Source: Opacimonas viscosa (GTDB lineage: Bacteria; Pseudomonadota; Gammaproteobacteria; Enterobacterales; Alteromonadaceae). Taken from it: DNA of 64,000 bases. The number at the start of each line of letters is the position of its first letter. Within the stretch, counting starts at the first letter, position 1. A program made the translations under genes and the position numbers. Positions 9,787-21,020 of the stretch are shown here, piece by piece. The DNA lies in contig NZ_JANATA010000002.1 in NCBI RefSeq assembly GCF_024199005.1, positions 62,001 through 126,000 of the forward strand, written 5' to 3'. The notes under the pieces were generated by a model. The model was not told where the DNA came from, ran no database searches, and was given only the letters and a program-made list of their open reading frames with translations.

Positions 9787-11129
9787 CTATTTTATGGAAT
9801 GTTGCTTCTTTTATCATTGCGCTTGGTATCTTAGTCGCTGTACATGAATGGGGGCATTTTATTGTTGCCCGTTGGTGCAAGGTCCATGTGCAACGCTTTT
9901 CTATCGGTTTTGGTAAAGTGTTATTTAGACGAACAGACAAGCATGGTACGGAGTTTGCCATAGCGGCTATACCCTTGGGCGGCTATGTGAAAATGTTAGA
10001 TTCGAGAGTGGAAGACGTGCCCGCCTCCCAACAACATAAGACCTTTAACAGTAAAACGGTCTTACAACGATTTGCTATAGTGTTTGCTGGTCCTTTAGTT
10101 AACTTCATCTTTGCTATTTTAGCTCTGACTGCTATGTATATGATCGGTCTGACTACCGTTAAACCCATTATTGGCAATGTGACACCTTATTCCATCGCCG
10201 CTGACGCTGGTCTTCAGCCAAATATGGAAATTGTAGCTGTGGCTGGTCGAGAAACGGTTGATTGGGAAGCTGTAAACTTAGAACTGGTGAGTCATATTGG
10301 CGATCCTATGATTGCCCTGAGTGTGACTGAAGAGGGGACTCAAAGAACACTTTCCCTAAATACTACATCTTGGGATTTTGCCCCAGATAAAGATTCCGCT
10401 TTTACAACTTTGGGGTTTCGTCCATATCAACCTAGCGCATTAATGTCGTTAGGGCGCATCGCAGAAAATTCACCAGCAAGTCGAGCCGAACTTGCAGTAG
10501 GTGATATTATTTTAAAAATTGATGGAACTCTTTTTACCAAATGGGAACAAATAGTGGCTTATGTGCAAGAACGCCCAGGTCAAGATGTCACCCTCACAGT
10601 AGAAAGAAACGGCGATGTTTTTGATCGATATGTCACGTTGGGTTATCGCGATACAGATAGTGGCAGAATAGGAATATTGGGAGTGAATCCGCAGTTTACG
10701 GATTGGCCTGAGGAATATATTGAAACTCGTTCGTTTGGTCTTTTTGCTGCGTTAGGCGCTGGGATAGAAAAAACTTGGCGGTTGATGACGTTAACGACAG
10801 AAATGCTAGCTAAATTAGTGACTGGTGATATTTCAGTCAAAACTCTCAGCGGTCCAGCTTCAATTGCACAAGGCGCAGGTGTGAGTGCTAGTTATGGTAT
10901 CGTTTATTTTTTAAGCTTTTTAGCATTAATTAGTGTGAACCTGGGTATTTTAAATTTGCTGCCATTACCTATGTTAGACGGTGGTCATTTAATGTACTTT
11001 ATCATTGAGGCAGTGCGCGGTAAGCCCGTACCAGAACACATCCAAGAAATTGGCTTTCGTTTTGGTGCAGTAATTTTATTTGGTTTAATGGGTATTGCTA
11101 TAATTAACGATATTATGCGATTCAGTTAA
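9780..11129 (+). CDS. rseP: RIP metalloprotease RseP (site-2 protease)
   Basis: Inner-membrane zinc protease that cuts anti-sigma-E RseA inside the membrane during envelope stress and also clears signal-peptide remnants. The 449-aa protein has the HExxH motif at His22-His26 (HEWGH) in the first transmembrane helix, two periplasmic PDZ domains around residues 115-310 and the LDG metal ligand in PLPMLDGGHL near the C-terminus. It overlaps dxr and lies just upstream of bamA. Confidence 0.97.
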   Translation: MLAILWNVASFIIALGILVAVHEWGHFIVARWCKVHVQRFSIGFGKVLFRRTDKHGTEFAIAAIPLGGYVKMLDSRVEDVPASQQHKTFNSKTVLQRFAIVFAGPLVNFIFAILALTAMYMIGLTTVKPIIGNVTPYSIAADAGLQPNMEIVAVAGRETVDWEAVNLELVSHIGDPMIALSVTEEGTQRTLSLNTTSWDFAPDKDSAFTTLGFRPYQPSALMSLGRIAENSPASRAELAVGDIILKIDGTLFTKWEQIVAYVQERPGQDVTLTVERNGDVFDRYVTLGYRDTDSGRIGILGVNPQFTDWPEEYIETRSFGLFAALGAGIEKTWRLMTLTTEMLAKLVTGDISVKTLSGPASIAQGAGVSASYGIVYFLSFLALISVNLGILNLLPLPMLDGGHLMYFIIEAVRGKPVPEHIQEIGFRFGAVILFGLMGIAIINDIMRFS

Positions 11130-11192
11130 TTTTGCGCTGAACCCCACAATTCCATACAATAACAATAATTCGTCTAGGAAGAATAACAGTTA

Positions 11193-13661
11193 ATGAAGTG
11201 TAGACATTTTTTATTCGCGTGCAGCTTATTGCTTACAGCACCATTTACTCTTGCCAACTCTTCTGAGTTTGTCATTGATGATATTCGCATCCAAGGCTTG
11301 CAAAGGGTTGCACTAGGCGCTGCGTTGACTTACGTACCGGTTCAGGTCGGTGATACCGTAACACCATTCCGAACCAAACAAATTATCCGTTCACTCTATT
11401 CATCAACGCATTTTGAGAACATAGAATTATTACGAGATGGCCAAACTTTAGTAATTAAAGTATCGGAACGGCCTACTATCAGTAGTATTATTTTTGAAGG
11501 CAATGACGATATCAAAGACGAGCAGTTACAAGAATCTTTGGATGGCTCGAATATCATAGTTGGTGAACCTTTAGATAAGACCGTATTAACTTCGATTGAA
11601 AATGGCCTTAAAGACTTTTACTACAGCATTGGTAAGTATTCAGCCGACGTCACCGCTATCATCACGCCATTACCGCGCAACCGAGTTGATTTGAAAATTC
11701 TGTTTGAAGAAGGTGATGCTGCGGATATCGCACAAATTAATATTGTCGGGAACGAAATATACTCGGATGAAGAGCTGTTTGACCAAATGGAGCTGAAATT
11801 TGGCGCGCCATGGTGGGACTTTATGTCTGAAACGCGTTATCAGCAACAGACACTATCCGGCGATATGGAAACACTGACAAGCTACTATATGGACCGTGGC
11901 TATCTGCGTTTTGCTATCGATTCTACCCAAGTTTCCATGACCCCTGATAAAGATGGTATTTACATTACCATGAATGTTTCAGAGGGCGAAAAATATACCG
12001 TCTCTGACATCGAGTTGGTCGGTGATTTAATCGGTCAGGATGAATATATAAAAGCGATTACTCCACTGCGTAAAGGAGAGCTATATAACCAGGCCCAAGT
12101 CACGTATGCAGAAGAATTTTTGAGTAAGTATTTAGGTCGTTTTGGTTATGCTTACCCAACGGTTACTACGATCCCTGAGATTAATGATGACGATAATACA
12201 GTAAAACTGCTGCTATCCATCGACCCTGGCAAACGCATTTATGTGCGTCGTATTAATTTTGAGGGGAATTCAACAACGGCTGATGATGTATTACGTCAAA
12301 ATGTGACTCAAATGGAAGGTGCCTGGTTATCCAACCAAGCATTGGAAACGTCAAAGGCACAGCTATCTCGATTAACCTATATGGAAGAAGTTGAGTTTGA
12401 TACGGTCCGCTTACCTGGGCAAGAAGATCAAGTTGATGTAAATTTCTCTGTCAAAGAACAACCAGCAGGGTCATTTAACGCCGGTATTGGTTATGGTGAT
12501 AGAACTAAACTCAGCTTACAAGCCGGTATCCAACAAGACAATTTCTTGGGTACAGGGAAGCGAGTTGCCATTAACTTGAATACGGTGTCTTATCAGCAGT
12601 CGGTCCAGTTAAGCTATACCGACCCATATTTCACAATTGATGGTATCAGCTTAGGTGGGTCAATTAGTTATTCTGAATTTGATGGCAGTGATTTCAATGT
12701 CGTCAGTTATAACTCTAAGCAATATTCTGTTGGTGCGAATATTGGCTATCCTATTAATGCAGTCAATCGCATTAACTTTGGTTTAACTTACGCCAATGTT
12801 GAATTATTCAATCGTTCTTTTTATGAGCAAACCGAACGTTTTTATGAGCAATTCTTAGATGAGTCAAATCCTGATGCGGCAGTGAAATACGAAAGCTTAC
12901 AAGCGTCAGTTTCTTGGATTAGAAACACACTGAACAGAGGTTTATTCCCTTCCGCAGGCTCTTCCCAAAGAGCATCATTTAGTGTGACTACACCTAATTC
13001 TGATGTGCAGTATTTTAAAACCATGTTAGATACGAAGTTTTACTTTCCTCTGACTAGGTCTCAACGTTGGACGGTTTTAGCCAGAGCGCGACTTGGCTAT
13101 GGTAATGGTTATGGTGACGTAAATGGCGTGGAGCAGATATTCCCATTTACAGAGAACTTTACCGCCGGTGGTTCTGATACCTTACGTGGTTTCGAAAATA
13201 ACACAGTAGGCCCTCGAGGGGTTCAGCGCACCTCTCAGTCAACCATTGGAACTCCAGATGGTGTGGCTATTCCTGGTAATCCTGAAAACGATTTGTTGTT
13301 TACTTCTCAGCGTAGTTTGGGAGGAAACGCCATGGCAATCGCTGGCTTAGAATTAATTGTGCCGACGCCATTTTTGGATGTTGAATATGATTCGTCAGTG
13401 CGCACCAGTTTGTTTTATGATGTTGGCAACGTCTGGGATACAGAATTTGATTACGATGCTTATAAAGATCTAAGTTTGTCCGTGAATAGCGACCCACTTT
13501 TAGATTATAGCGATTGGAAAAACTTTAGAAGTTCAGCTGGTTTATCGGTACAATGGGTTTCACCTATGGGGCCACTGGTATTCAGTTTCTCTAGAGCAAT
13601 CAAAGAAAGACCAGGTGATGATGCGAAGTTCTTTACTTTCAATATTGGTCAAACTTTTTAA
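11193..13661 (+). CDS. bamA: Outer membrane protein assembly factor BamA
   Basis: Central barrel of the BAM complex that folds and inserts outer-membrane beta barrels. The 822-aa precursor has a signal peptide (about 21 residues, ending TLANS). Five POTRA repeats follow to roughly residue 425, then a 16-strand barrel with the LRGF motif of loop 6 (TLRGFENNTVGPRG) and a C-terminal Phe (FNIGQTF). The SD is a modest AGGAAG. It sits in the standard rseP-bamA-skp order. Confidence 0.98.
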   Translation: MKCRHFLFACSLLLTAPFTLANSSEFVIDDIRIQGLQRVALGAALTYVPVQVGDTVTPFRTKQIIRSLYSSTHFENIELLRDGQTLVIKVSERPTISSIIFEGNDDIKDEQLQESLDGSNIIVGEPLDKTVLTSIENGLKDFYYSIGKYSADVTAIITPLPRNRVDLKILFEEGDAADIAQINIVGNEIYSDEELFDQMELKFGAPWWDFMSETRYQQQTLSGDMETLTSYYMDRGYLRFAIDSTQVSMTPDKDGIYITMNVSEGEKYTVSDIELVGDLIGQDEYIKAITPLRKGELYNQAQVTYAEEFLSKYLGRFGYAYPTVTTIPEINDDDNTVKLLLSIDPGKRIYVRRINFEGNSTTADDVLRQNVTQMEGAWLSNQALETSKAQLSRLTYMEEVEFDTVRLPGQEDQVDVNFSVKEQPAGSFNAGIGYGDRTKLSLQAGIQQDNFLGTGKRVAINLNTVSYQQSVQLSYTDPYFTIDGISLGGSISYSEFDGSDFNVVSYNSKQYSVGANIGYPINAVNRINFGLTYANVELFNRSFYEQTERFYEQFLDESNPDAAVKYESLQASVSWIRNTLNRGLFPSAGSSQRASFSVTTPNSDVQYFKTMLDTKFYFPLTRSQRWTVLARARLGYGNGYGDVNGVEQIFPFTENFTAGGSDTLRGFENNTVGPRGVQRTSQSTIGTPDGVAIPGNPENDLLFTSQRSLGGNAMAIAGLELIVPTPFLDVEYDSSVRTSLFYDVGNVWDTEFDYDAYKDLSLSVNSDPLLDYSDWKNFRSSAGLSVQWVSPMGPLVFSFSRAIKERPGDDAKFFTFNIGQTF

Positions 13662-13704
13662 TTTATTTTCAGATAATAACTATACAGAACACTAGGAGTG
13701 TCAC

Positions 13705-14220
13705 TTGAAAACATTTACGCAAACGCTAATTAAAACCTTATTACTTGCCACTATTGCTGTGAGCGCTAGCGCTTCAGCCATGCAAAAAATTGCGGTAGTT
13801 GATGTACAAGCTGTATTGCAGTCTTTACCACAAACACAAGCAATTGTGGCTAGCATCAATAACGAATTCAAAGCACAATTCGAAGAAGTCCAAAACTTAC
13901 AAAAAGATGGTGAGTTTAACGTCGAAAAATTACGTCGTGATGGTGCTACTATGTCAGAAGCTCAGAAAAAAGAGCTAGAGACTAAGATAATGGACATTCG
14001 TGCTCAGTTACAACAAAAAGCGACGCCATTGCAACAAGAAGTGCAACGTCGTCAAAACGAAGAGCAGACTAAATTATTAGGTTTGGTTAAGCAAGCGATT
14101 GATGCTATCTCTGCAGCAGAAGACTATGACTTAGTGTTAAATGCTGGTGCGGCAACATTTGTTAAACCAGAGTTCAACATTTCGCAAAAAGTTATCGATC
14201 GAGTTAGCCAAGCTAACTAA
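13705..14220 (+). CDS. skp: Periplasmic chaperone Skp/OmpH
   Basis: Periplasmic trimeric chaperone that carries unfolded outer-membrane proteins to BAM. The start is TTG at 13705, placed 6 nt after the SD AGGAG (13694-13698); no in-frame ATG or GTG fits. The 171-aa precursor has a signal peptide (LLLATIAVSASASA). A central coiled-coil rich in Gln, Glu and Lys (about 45-130) matches the tentacles of the family. It follows bamA by 43 nt. The gene that normally comes next, lpxD, is absent. Confidence 0.95.
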   Translation: MKTFTQTLIKTLLLATIAVSASASAMQKIAVVDVQAVLQSLPQTQAIVASINNEFKAQFEEVQNLQKDGEFNVEKLRRDGATMSEAQKKELETKIMDIRAQLQQKATPLQQEVQRRQNEEQTKLLGLVKQAIDAISAAEDYDLVLNAGAATFVKPEFNISQKVIDRVSQAN

Positions 14221-14243
14221 TTCATACTGGCAATATTTTATTT

Positions 14244-14280
14244 CAGACCAAGCGTGCAAGCGTTTGGTCTGATTTGTTTT
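14244..14280 (+). terminator. Hairpin between skp and fabZ, where lpxD is expected
   Basis: Eleven-bp stem CAGACCAAGCG (14244-14254) / CGTTTGGTCTG (14261-14271) with one G-T pair, followed by ATTTGTTTT. It probably terminates the bamA-skp transcript, which would leave fabZ under read-through or an unrecognised promoter. Confidence 0.65.
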
Positions 14281-14334
14281 AAGGCCATAAACCTGTATGG
14301 TAGCGGCGTTTTTCTATCTTCTTGGAGTATTATT

Positions 14335-14781
14335 TTGTCTAACGAGTTAAACACGATTGAAATTCGTGAAATCATGGATTTATTGCCGCATCGTTATCCT
14401 TTCTTATTGGTTGATCGCGTCACAGATTATGAGTTAGGACAATCCATCAAAGCCTATAAAAATATCACATTTAATGAACCTTGTTTCACAGGACACTTTC
14501 CGGGACAACCAATCTTCCCAGGTGTGCTAATATTAGAAGCATTAGCACAGGTTGCTGGTGTACTTGGTTTCAAAAGTATGGAAAAAACTGACCAGCTATA
14601 TTTGTTTGCTGGTGTAGATAATGCTAGGTTTAAACAACCCGTTGTACCAGGCGATCGTTTGGACATGAGTGTTGAGTTAATCAAGGAGCGTCGTGGGATA
14701 TGGAAATTCAAAGGAGCTGCTACTGTAGATGGTAAAGAAGTATGTAGTTCAGAATTTATGTGTGCAATGAGAGCAATGTAA
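14335..14781 (+). CDS. fabZ: 3-hydroxyacyl-[acyl-carrier-protein] dehydratase FabZ
   Basis: Dehydrates 3-hydroxyacyl-ACP in fatty acid elongation; it also balances supply of the hydroxyacyl-ACP used for lipid A. The frame is open from 14254, but TTG at 14335 has GGAG 7 nt upstream and gives a 148-aa protein of family length beginning [10 protein letters not shown]. Catalytic His54 (in [11 protein letters not shown]) and Glu68 (LILEALAQ) are present, as is [13 protein letters not shown]. lpxA follows 3 nt after the stop. Confidence 0.95.
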   Translation: MSNELNTIEIREIMDLLPHRYPFLLVDRVTDYELGQSIKAYKNITFNEPCFTGHFPGQPIFPGVLILEALAQVAGVLGFKSMEKTDQLYLFAGVDNARFKQPVVPGDRLDMSVELIKERRGIWKFKGAATVDGKEVCSSEFMCAMRAM

Positions 14782-14784
14782 ATA

Positions 14785-15591
14785 GTGAAGCAAAATCAAA
14801 GCAATATTCATCCAACAGCAACAGTGCATACGAGCGCTATTGTTGACAATTCAGCGGTAATCAGTGAAAACGTAACAATTGGTCCATTTTGTTATGTTGG
14901 CGAGAATGTGGTTATCGGTGCAGAAACAGTGCTTGAATCTCATGTTGTAGTCAAGCGTGATACTGTTATTGGAAAAAAGAATCATTTTTTTCAGTTCTGT
15001 TCGATTGGTGAAGATTGCCAAGATAAAAAATACGCTGCGGAGCCAACGCGTTTAGTAATTGGTGATAACAATGTATTTAGAGAATCTTGTACGATCCATC
15101 GTGGCACTATCCAAGACAATAGCTTGACGCAAATTGGCAATAATAATCTGCTTATGGTGAACACGCATTTAGCGCATGATTGTATGGTGGGTGATAACAA
15201 TATATTTGCCAACAACGCCACCGTTGCTGGTCATGTGCACATTGGTGATTTTGTTATTTTGGGTGGTATGACTGCTGTTCATCAATTCTGTCATATTGGC
15301 TCGCATGCTTTCACGGGTGGTGGGTCTGTCATTCTGCGTGACGTACCACCTTATGTGATGGTGAATGGACTAAAACATATCCCACAAACGATTAATAGCG
15401 AAGGCTTAAAAAGACGCGGTTTCGATGCGGCCACAATCATGCAAATTAAACGTGCCTACAAAGCTTTGTATCGTCAGAATTTAACCGTGACTGAAGCGAT
15501 TGCTGAGATTAAAGAGTTAGCTGCAGCCACACCTGAGCTGGATATGTTAGTCGATTTCTTGTCTGTGCCAAACCGAGGCATTATCCGCTAG
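14785..15591 (+). CDS. lpxA: Acyl-ACP--UDP-N-acetylglucosamine O-acyltransferase LpxA
   Basis: First step of lipid A synthesis: transfers 3-hydroxyacyl from ACP to UDP-GlcNAc. The start is GTG, 3 nt after the fabZ stop. The 268-aa protein is a left-handed beta helix of hexapeptide repeats (IGPFCYVGENVVIG and onward) followed by a helical C-terminus. The catalytic base His131 lies in NTHLAHDCMVGDN. The ten-residue N-terminal extension (MKQNQSNIHP) suggests the start could lie slightly downstream. Confidence 0.96.
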   Translation: MKQNQSNIHPTATVHTSAIVDNSAVISENVTIGPFCYVGENVVIGAETVLESHVVVKRDTVIGKKNHFFQFCSIGEDCQDKKYAAEPTRLVIGDNNVFRESCTIHRGTIQDNSLTQIGNNNLLMVNTHLAHDCMVGDNNIFANNATVAGHVHIGDFVILGGMTAVHQFCHIGSHAFTGGGSVILRDVPPYVMVNGLKHIPQTINSEGLKRRGFDAATIMQIKRAYKALYRQNLTVTEAIAEIKELAAATPELDMLVDFLSVPNRGIIR

Positions 15592-15594
15592 CTT

Positions 15595-16872
15595 ATGGCT
15601 AAGCTAGCGCCCAAAATAGTCGTAGTTTGTGCTGAGCCTTCAGGAGATATGCTTGCTGAGGGGTTAGTACGAAATTTGAAAAGCACATATCCTAACGCCG
15701 AGATTAGAGGTATTGGTGGCCCACTGACCCAAGGAGCCGGTCTGTGTTCTTGGTTTGACATGAACGAGTTGAGTGTCATGGGTTTGGTCGAGGTGCTTAA
15801 GCATTTACCACGATTACTAAAAATACGCAGACAATTACTGCATAAAATTTTAGATTTCTCTCCTGATATTTACATTGGCGTGGATGCGCCTGATTTTAAT
15901 CTCCCCATAGAAACAAAACTCAAAAATAAAGGCATCAAAACACTTCACTATGTGAGCCCTACAGTGTGGGCATGGCGTGAAGGGCGGATGCACAAAATTA
16001 AAAAAGCGGCTGACCATGTTTTGGGTTTATTCCCATTTGAAGCCGAGGTTTACGAAAAATACGGTGTTCCTTATACTTTTGTTGGTCACCCTATGGCAGA
16101 TGCTATCCCGTTAGATACAGTGAGAGAAGACTATTGTCAACGTTGTGAGGTGCCTGAAAACTGTCTAACTTTAGCTATTTTACCGGGTTCTCGCGCTGCG
16201 GAAGTTGCAACGTTACTCCCTACGTTTTTAGATACTCTGGCACTGTTACAAGAGCAGTTTGCTTCTTTAGATGTTCCAGTCCAACTGCAAGCACTGATTC
16301 CTGCAGCAAATTCAGAACGTTATGCCCAAATCAAAACATTACTTGCCCAGCATAGTTTGGCTGAGGCAAAGAACATTGTTGTCTTGGAACGCCCAGCTCG
16401 AGACATCATGTTGGCTAGTCACGCTGTTTTATTATCTTCTGGCACTGCCACATTGGAAGCTATGCTGTGTCAAAAACCTATGATAGCGGCTTATACAATG
16501 TCCAAAATGACGTATCGTATGATGCGAAGATTGTACAAACCTGATTTTTTTGCACTCCCTAATATTTTAGCAGATGAATTATTAGTTCCTGAGGTTTTAC
16601 AAGAAGATGTAAATCCAGTCGTCTTGTCAGGGTATCTAAGCCAAGTTTTGTTAGATGCTTCAGAGCAACTATCAGATGGCGCCCAACGTTTACTACTTTC
16701 GTTGCCGACCAAAGAGTTGCTTGTTGCAGGTTCTAGTATGGTAGAACCCACAGCCGAACATTGCCGTCACGTTTTTCAGCGTTTTGCTGAATTACATCAG
16801 GCTTTACAAAGAAATGCAGATTTACAAGCACACCATGCAGTGTGTAAATTATTGGAGCAAAACGAATGTTGA
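15595..16872 (+). CDS. lpxB: Lipid-A-disaccharide synthase LpxB
   Basis: Glycosyltransferase family 19 enzyme that joins UDP-2,3-diacylglucosamine and lipid X into the tetraacyl disaccharide precursor of lipid A. Conserved blocks include [14 protein letters not shown] at the N-terminus, [28 protein letters not shown] and LPGSRAAEV. At 425 aa it is about 40 residues longer than E. coli LpxB. By eye the extra length lies mainly near residues 365-390, before the usual ending (ELHQAL, NADLQA). It overlaps rnhB by 7 nt. Confidence 0.96.
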   Translation: MAKLAPKIVVVCAEPSGDMLAEGLVRNLKSTYPNAEIRGIGGPLTQGAGLCSWFDMNELSVMGLVEVLKHLPRLLKIRRQLLHKILDFSPDIYIGVDAPDFNLPIETKLKNKGIKTLHYVSPTVWAWREGRMHKIKKAADHVLGLFPFEAEVYEKYGVPYTFVGHPMADAIPLDTVREDYCQRCEVPENCLTLAILPGSRAAEVATLLPTFLDTLALLQEQFASLDVPVQLQALIPAANSERYAQIKTLLAQHSLAEAKNIVVLERPARDIMLASHAVLLSSGTATLEAMLCQKPMIAAYTMSKMTYRMMRRLYKPDFFALPNILADELLVPEVLQEDVNPVVLSGYLSQVLLDASEQLSDGAQRLLLSLPTKELLVAGSSMVEPTAEHCRHVFQRFAELHQALQRNADLQAHHAVCKLLEQNEC

Positions 16873-17444
16873 TTGCGGGTGTCGATGAAGTTGGTCGCGG
16901 GCCCTTGGTTGGTGACGTAGTCACTGCTGCAGTTATTCTGGATCCCTTAAAACCCATTGGGGAGCTGAATGATTCCAAAAAACTAAGCGAGAAGAAACGC
17001 AATGCCTTGTTTCCGATTATTCAAGAACGCGCCCTAGCGTGGTCTATTGGGCGCGCTTCACCAGCAGAAATCGATGAATTAAACATCTTACATGCGACGA
17101 TGCTGGCTATGACTCGGGCAGTAGAGGGACTCACTGTGACACCAGATTTTGTCAAAGTGGATGGTAATCGCTTACCCCAATGGCGTTTTGCTGCTGAAGC
17201 AATTGTCAAAGGTGATGGCAGTGTTCCTGAAATTTCAGCTGCGTCAATTCTAGCTAAAGTCATTCGTGATACAGAAATGCAAACATTAGATGCACTGCAT
17301 CCAGAATATGGCTTTGCTCAACACAAAGGTTATCCGACCAAGGCTCATTTGGAGAGTTTGCAGCACTTACCGATACTGCCTGAATACCGCACATCCTTTA
17401 AACCCATAGCGAACTTATTAGCTTGTAGAAGCCCTCTCAAATAA
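16866..17444 (+). CDS. rnhB: Ribonuclease HII
   Basis: Cuts RNA in RNA-DNA hybrids and starts removal of misincorporated ribonucleotides. The 192-aa protein begins with the type 2 RNase H signature [15 protein letters not shown], giving catalytic Asp7 and Glu8. Later motifs are KVDGNRLP with the third acidic residue and [12 protein letters not shown] with the fourth. ATG overlaps the end of lpxB, as in other gammaproteobacteria. Confidence 0.97.
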   Translation: MLIAGVDEVGRGPLVGDVVTAAVILDPLKPIGELNDSKKLSEKKRNALFPIIQERALAWSIGRASPAEIDELNILHATMLAMTRAVEGLTVTPDFVKVDGNRLPQWRFAAEAIVKGDGSVPEISAASILAKVIRDTEMQTLDALHPEYGFAQHKGYPTKAHLESLQHLPILPEYRTSFKPIANLLACRSPLK

Positions 17445-17498
17445 GACGCAGAAAAAACTGGTTTCAGATAATTATCGCTCTTTTTTCTGGTATAGTTT

Positions 17499-17507
17499 TG
17501 CTATAAT
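17499..17507 (+). promoter_or_regulatory. Probable extended -10 promoter for dnaE
   Basis: TGC followed directly by a perfect TATAAT (17502-17507) in the 93-nt gap before dnaE. There is no convincing -35, which is normal for an extended -10 promoter. Confidence 0.55.
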
Positions 17508-17537
17508 CAAACGACAATAACTTATAAAAATTTCCCC

Positions 17538-20500
17538 ATGTCGCAACCTTTTATTCATTTACGTGTGCATAGTGATTTCTCGATGATGGACGGCTTAAAT
17601 AAAGTCAAACCGTTGTTGGCGCGTTGCTCTGAAATGGCAATGCCTGCTTTTGCGATTACAGATCAGATGAACATGTGTGGTTTAGTCAAATTTTACTCTG
17701 AAGCTCATAATCGAGGCATCAAGCCAATTATCGGCGTAGATGTTTGGGTAAAAGGGAATGTGCTAGGTCCCAGTATATTTCGTTTGACTTTGATTGCGAC
17801 GAACAATGCTGGCTACAAAAATATTACTGTGTTGATTTCAAAAGCATATTTACGGGGTGATGTTGACGGAAAAACAGTTATTGAACAAGATTGGTTAGTG
17901 GAACATGCCGAGGGCGTATTGATTTTGTCTGGTGGCGTTAATGGTGATTTAGGCATGGCATTGCTGAAAAACCAAGGCCCGCAAATAAGTCAAATTACCG
18001 CTTTTTATCAGACACATTTTGCAGATAATTTCTATTTGGAATTGACGCGTACGGGCCGTGCTGGAGAAAATGAATATATCCAAGCAGCAGTCAATCACGC
18101 TGCCGAGTTTGGTTTACCAGTCGTTGCGACGAATGAAGTCGTTTTTCTGGATAAAGAGAATTTCGCAGCACATGAAATTCGCGTAGCTATCTATGACGGC
18201 TACACCTTAGAGGACAGCCGCCGCCCTAAAAATTATTCTGAACAACAGTATTTACGTACTCCAGAAGAAATGGCTGAACTGTTTTCCGATATTCCAGAGG
18301 CGCTCGACAATACCGTAGAAATTGCTAAGCGTTGTAATGTCACCGTTCAGCTTGGTACGTATTTTCTACCTAATTTCCCAACGGGAGATTTATCGACAGA
18401 AGACTTCTTGGTTAAAGTGTCTCAAGAAGGCCTAGAACGTCGTCTACTCAAGCTCTTTCCAGATGCAGCCGAGCGAGAAATAAAACGCAAAGAGTACGAT
18501 GAGCGACTAGAAATTGAGCTTGTTGTCATCAATCAAATGGGCTTTCCTGGATATTTCCTGATCGTGATGGAGTTCATTCAATGGTCCAAGGATAATGGTA
18601 TCCCTGTTGGACCTGGACGGGGATCTGGTGCCGGATCACTGGTTGCCTATGCGTTAGATATTACTGATTTGGATCCTCTGGAGTTTGACCTACTTTTTGA
18701 ACGTTTTTTAAACCCTGAACGAGTCTCCATGCCCGATTTTGATATCGATTTTTGTATGGACCGCCGTGATGAAGTGATTGATCACGTTGCCGAGCTATAT
18801 GGTAGAGAAGCCGTATCACAGATTATTACATTCGGTACCATGGCTGCTAAAGCTGTAGTTCGTGATGTTGGACGGGTCTTAGGTCATCCATATGGGTTTG
18901 TCGATCGTATTTCAAAACTGATTCCCTCTGATCCAGGTATGACGCTTGCCAAGGCGTTTGATGTTGAGCCAAGGTTAGGTGAGCTAGAAGATAACGACGA
19001 AGACGTTAAAGAGCTCTTGACCATGGCTAGGATCTTGGAAGGGGTAACTCGAAATGCCGGCAAACATGCTGGTGGTGTAGTGATTGCGCCGACGCAAATT
19101 ACGGACTTTTCCCCGTTATATTGTGATGATGCAGGGCAAAACCCGGTTACCCAATTTGACAAAAATGATGTCGAGACCGCTGGTTTAGTGAAATTTGATT
19201 TCTTGGGTTTACGGACACTCACGATTATTCAGTGGGCGATTGATATGATCAAAGAGGGTACGGGTAAAGAAGTTGATATAACCCAAATACCTCTCGAAGA
19301 TCCGAAAAGTTTCGCTTTGCTGCAACGTTCTGAATCAACAGCTGTTTTCCAGTTAGAATCAAGAGGGATGAAGGATCTCATTAAACGGCTTCAACCGGAC
19401 TGTTTTGAAGATATTATTGCATTAGTAGCCTTGTTTAGACCAGGACCTCTCCAGTCAGGGATGGTTGATAACTTTATTGATCGTAAACATGGCAGAGAAG
19501 CTATTTCTTATCCAGATGCTAACTATCAACATGAGTGTTTAAAAGAAATTCTAGAGCCAACTTACGGTATTATTTTGTACCAAGAGCAGGTGATGCAGAT
19601 TGCGCAGGAGATGGCGGGCTATTCTCTAGGTGGTGCTGATTTATTACGTCGTGCAATGGGTAAGAAAAAGCCCGAAGAAATGGAAAAACAGCGTTCTGTA
19701 TTTGCTGAAGGTTCCAAAAACAACAATATAGATCCTGACTTGGCTATGAAAATCTTTGATTTGGTAGAGAAGTTTGCTGGGTATGGATTTAATAAATCTC
19801 ACTCGGCTGCATATGCCCTCGTTTCGTACCAAACTTTGTGGCTGAAAACCCACTATCCGGCGCATTTCATGGCTGCGGTAATGTCTGCTGATATGGATAA
19901 CACTGATAAGATCGTTACTTTGGTTGATGAATGTCAGCGCATGGGGATCCCAATTCTGCCGCCAGATTTAAACGCAGGAAAGTACAAATTTACGGTCAAT
20001 GAAAAAGAAGAAATCGTATATGGTATTGGTGCAATCAAAGGGGTTGGTGAAGGCCCGATTGAAGCCATCATTGAAGCTAGAGAGACCCAAGGACACTTTA
20101 GCGATCTGTTCGACTTTTGTGCAAAAATAGACACTAAAAAAATCAATAAACGCGTTTTGGAAAAATTAGTTTTAGCGGGAGCGATGGACAATCTTGGTCC
20201 TCATCGCGCAGCCATAATGGCTAGTCTAACCGATGCGCTCGAAGCTGCAAACCAGCATGCAAGGGCTGAAAGTTTTGGTCAAACAGATATGTTTGGTTTA
20301 TTAACAGATGCCGATGAGGCTGCAAATGCCTTCGCTCAAGTACCCATTTGGCCAGAAAAAGTATGGCTAGATGGCGAAAAAGAAACATTGGGCTTATATT
20401 TGACAGGTCACCCGATAAACCAGTATTTATCTGAACTCAGGGCGTATACGAGTTGTAAAATTGCTGACTTGAAGCCGACGGGTAAAGAGCAACAATCAGC

Positions 20501-20996
20501 CATTGCAGGTTTAGTGCTCGGTGTCCGTGTGATGACAAATAAGAAAGGGCGGCGCTGGGGCATTGTTACTTTGGATGATAAATCGGGTCGAGTCGATGCC
20601 AGATTGTTCCCCGATAGCTATGAAGAGTACGAACCGTTGCTCCAAACAGATAAGATTTTGTTTGTAAAAGGACAGGTCAGCTTTGATGAGTTTTCTGATG
20701 GTAATACAATGACAGTAAGATCATTAATGGATATTACGGATGCACGTGAACACTACATCAAAAATATCCAGTTAGTACTGCCAGATATTAACCAACCGTC
20801 CATTACTAAAGACCTGGTCAACATCTTACAACAGTACGTAGGTGGCACCTGCCCATTAGAAGTCGCAGTCGAGCACCAAGAATTATCAGTAACGTTACAA
20901 CCGGATGCGAATTGGTATGTAACGCCAAGTGATCAACTACTTTATGAATTAAAACAGTTACTGGGCAAACAAAACGTTGTTTTGAACTTTGCCTAA
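17538..20996 (+). CDS. dnaE: DNA polymerase III subunit alpha
   Basis: Catalytic subunit of the replicative polymerase. The 1152-aa product matches E. coli DnaE (1160). Domains in order are an N-terminal PHP domain ([14 protein letters not shown]), the C-family polymerase palm with the acidic motif [11 protein letters not shown] near residues 397-407, fingers, a helix-hairpin-helix region ([14 protein letters not shown]), an OB fold near 1000 and the tau-binding C-terminus. It probably has its own promoter and is followed 24 nt later by accA. Confidence 0.99.
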   Translation: MSQPFIHLRVHSDFSMMDGLNKVKPLLARCSEMAMPAFAITDQMNMCGLVKFYSEAHNRGIKPIIGVDVWVKGNVLGPSIFRLTLIATNNAGYKNITVLISKAYLRGDVDGKTVIEQDWLVEHAEGVLILSGGVNGDLGMALLKNQGPQISQITAFYQTHFADNFYLELTRTGRAGENEYIQAAVNHAAEFGLPVVATNEVVFLDKENFAAHEIRVAIYDGYTLEDSRRPKNYSEQQYLRTPEEMAELFSDIPEALDNTVEIAKRCNVTVQLGTYFLPNFPTGDLSTEDFLVKVSQEGLERRLLKLFPDAAEREIKRKEYDERLEIELVVINQMGFPGYFLIVMEFIQWSKDNGIPVGPGRGSGAGSLVAYALDITDLDPLEFDLLFERFLNPERVSMPDFDIDFCMDRRDEVIDHVAELYGREAVSQIITFGTMAAKAVVRDVGRVLGHPYGFVDRISKLIPSDPGMTLAKAFDVEPRLGELEDNDEDVKELLTMARILEGVTRNAGKHAGGVVIAPTQITDFSPLYCDDAGQNPVTQFDKNDVETAGLVKFDFLGLRTLTIIQWAIDMIKEGTGKEVDITQIPLEDPKSFALLQRSESTAVFQLESRGMKDLIKRLQPDCFEDIIALVALFRPGPLQSGMVDNFIDRKHGREAISYPDANYQHECLKEILEPTYGIILYQEQVMQIAQEMAGYSLGGADLLRRAMGKKKPEEMEKQRSVFAEGSKNNNIDPDLAMKIFDLVEKFAGYGFNKSHSAAYALVSYQTLWLKTHYPAHFMAAVMSADMDNTDKIVTLVDECQRMGIPILPPDLNAGKYKFTVNEKEEIVYGIGAIKGVGEGPIEAIIEARETQGHFSDLFDFCAKIDTKKINKRVLEKLVLAGAMDNLGPHRAAIMASLTDALEAANQHARAESFGQTDMFGLLTDADEAANAFAQVPIWPEKVWLDGEKETLGLYLTGHPINQYLSELRAYTSCKIADLKPTGKEQQSAIAGLVLGVRVMTNKKGRRWGIVTLDDKSGRVDARLFPDSYEEYEPLLQTDKILFVKGQVSFDEFSDGNTMTVRSLMDITDAREHYIKNIQLVLPDINQPSITKDLVNILQQYVGGTCPLEVAVEHQELSVTLQPDANWYVTPSDQLLYELKQLLGKQNVVLNFA

Positions 20997-21020
20997 CCAA
21001 GTAACACACAAGGGTAAAAA

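Noticed and set aside
11130-11192. Sigma-E promoter for bamA
   Set aside because: TGAACCC and GTCTAG boxes exist, but the 27-nt spacer is far too long.
14254-14334. N-terminal extension of fabZ to 175 aa
   Set aside because: It would begin inside the hairpin after skp. The TTG at 14335 has a proper SD and gives the family length.
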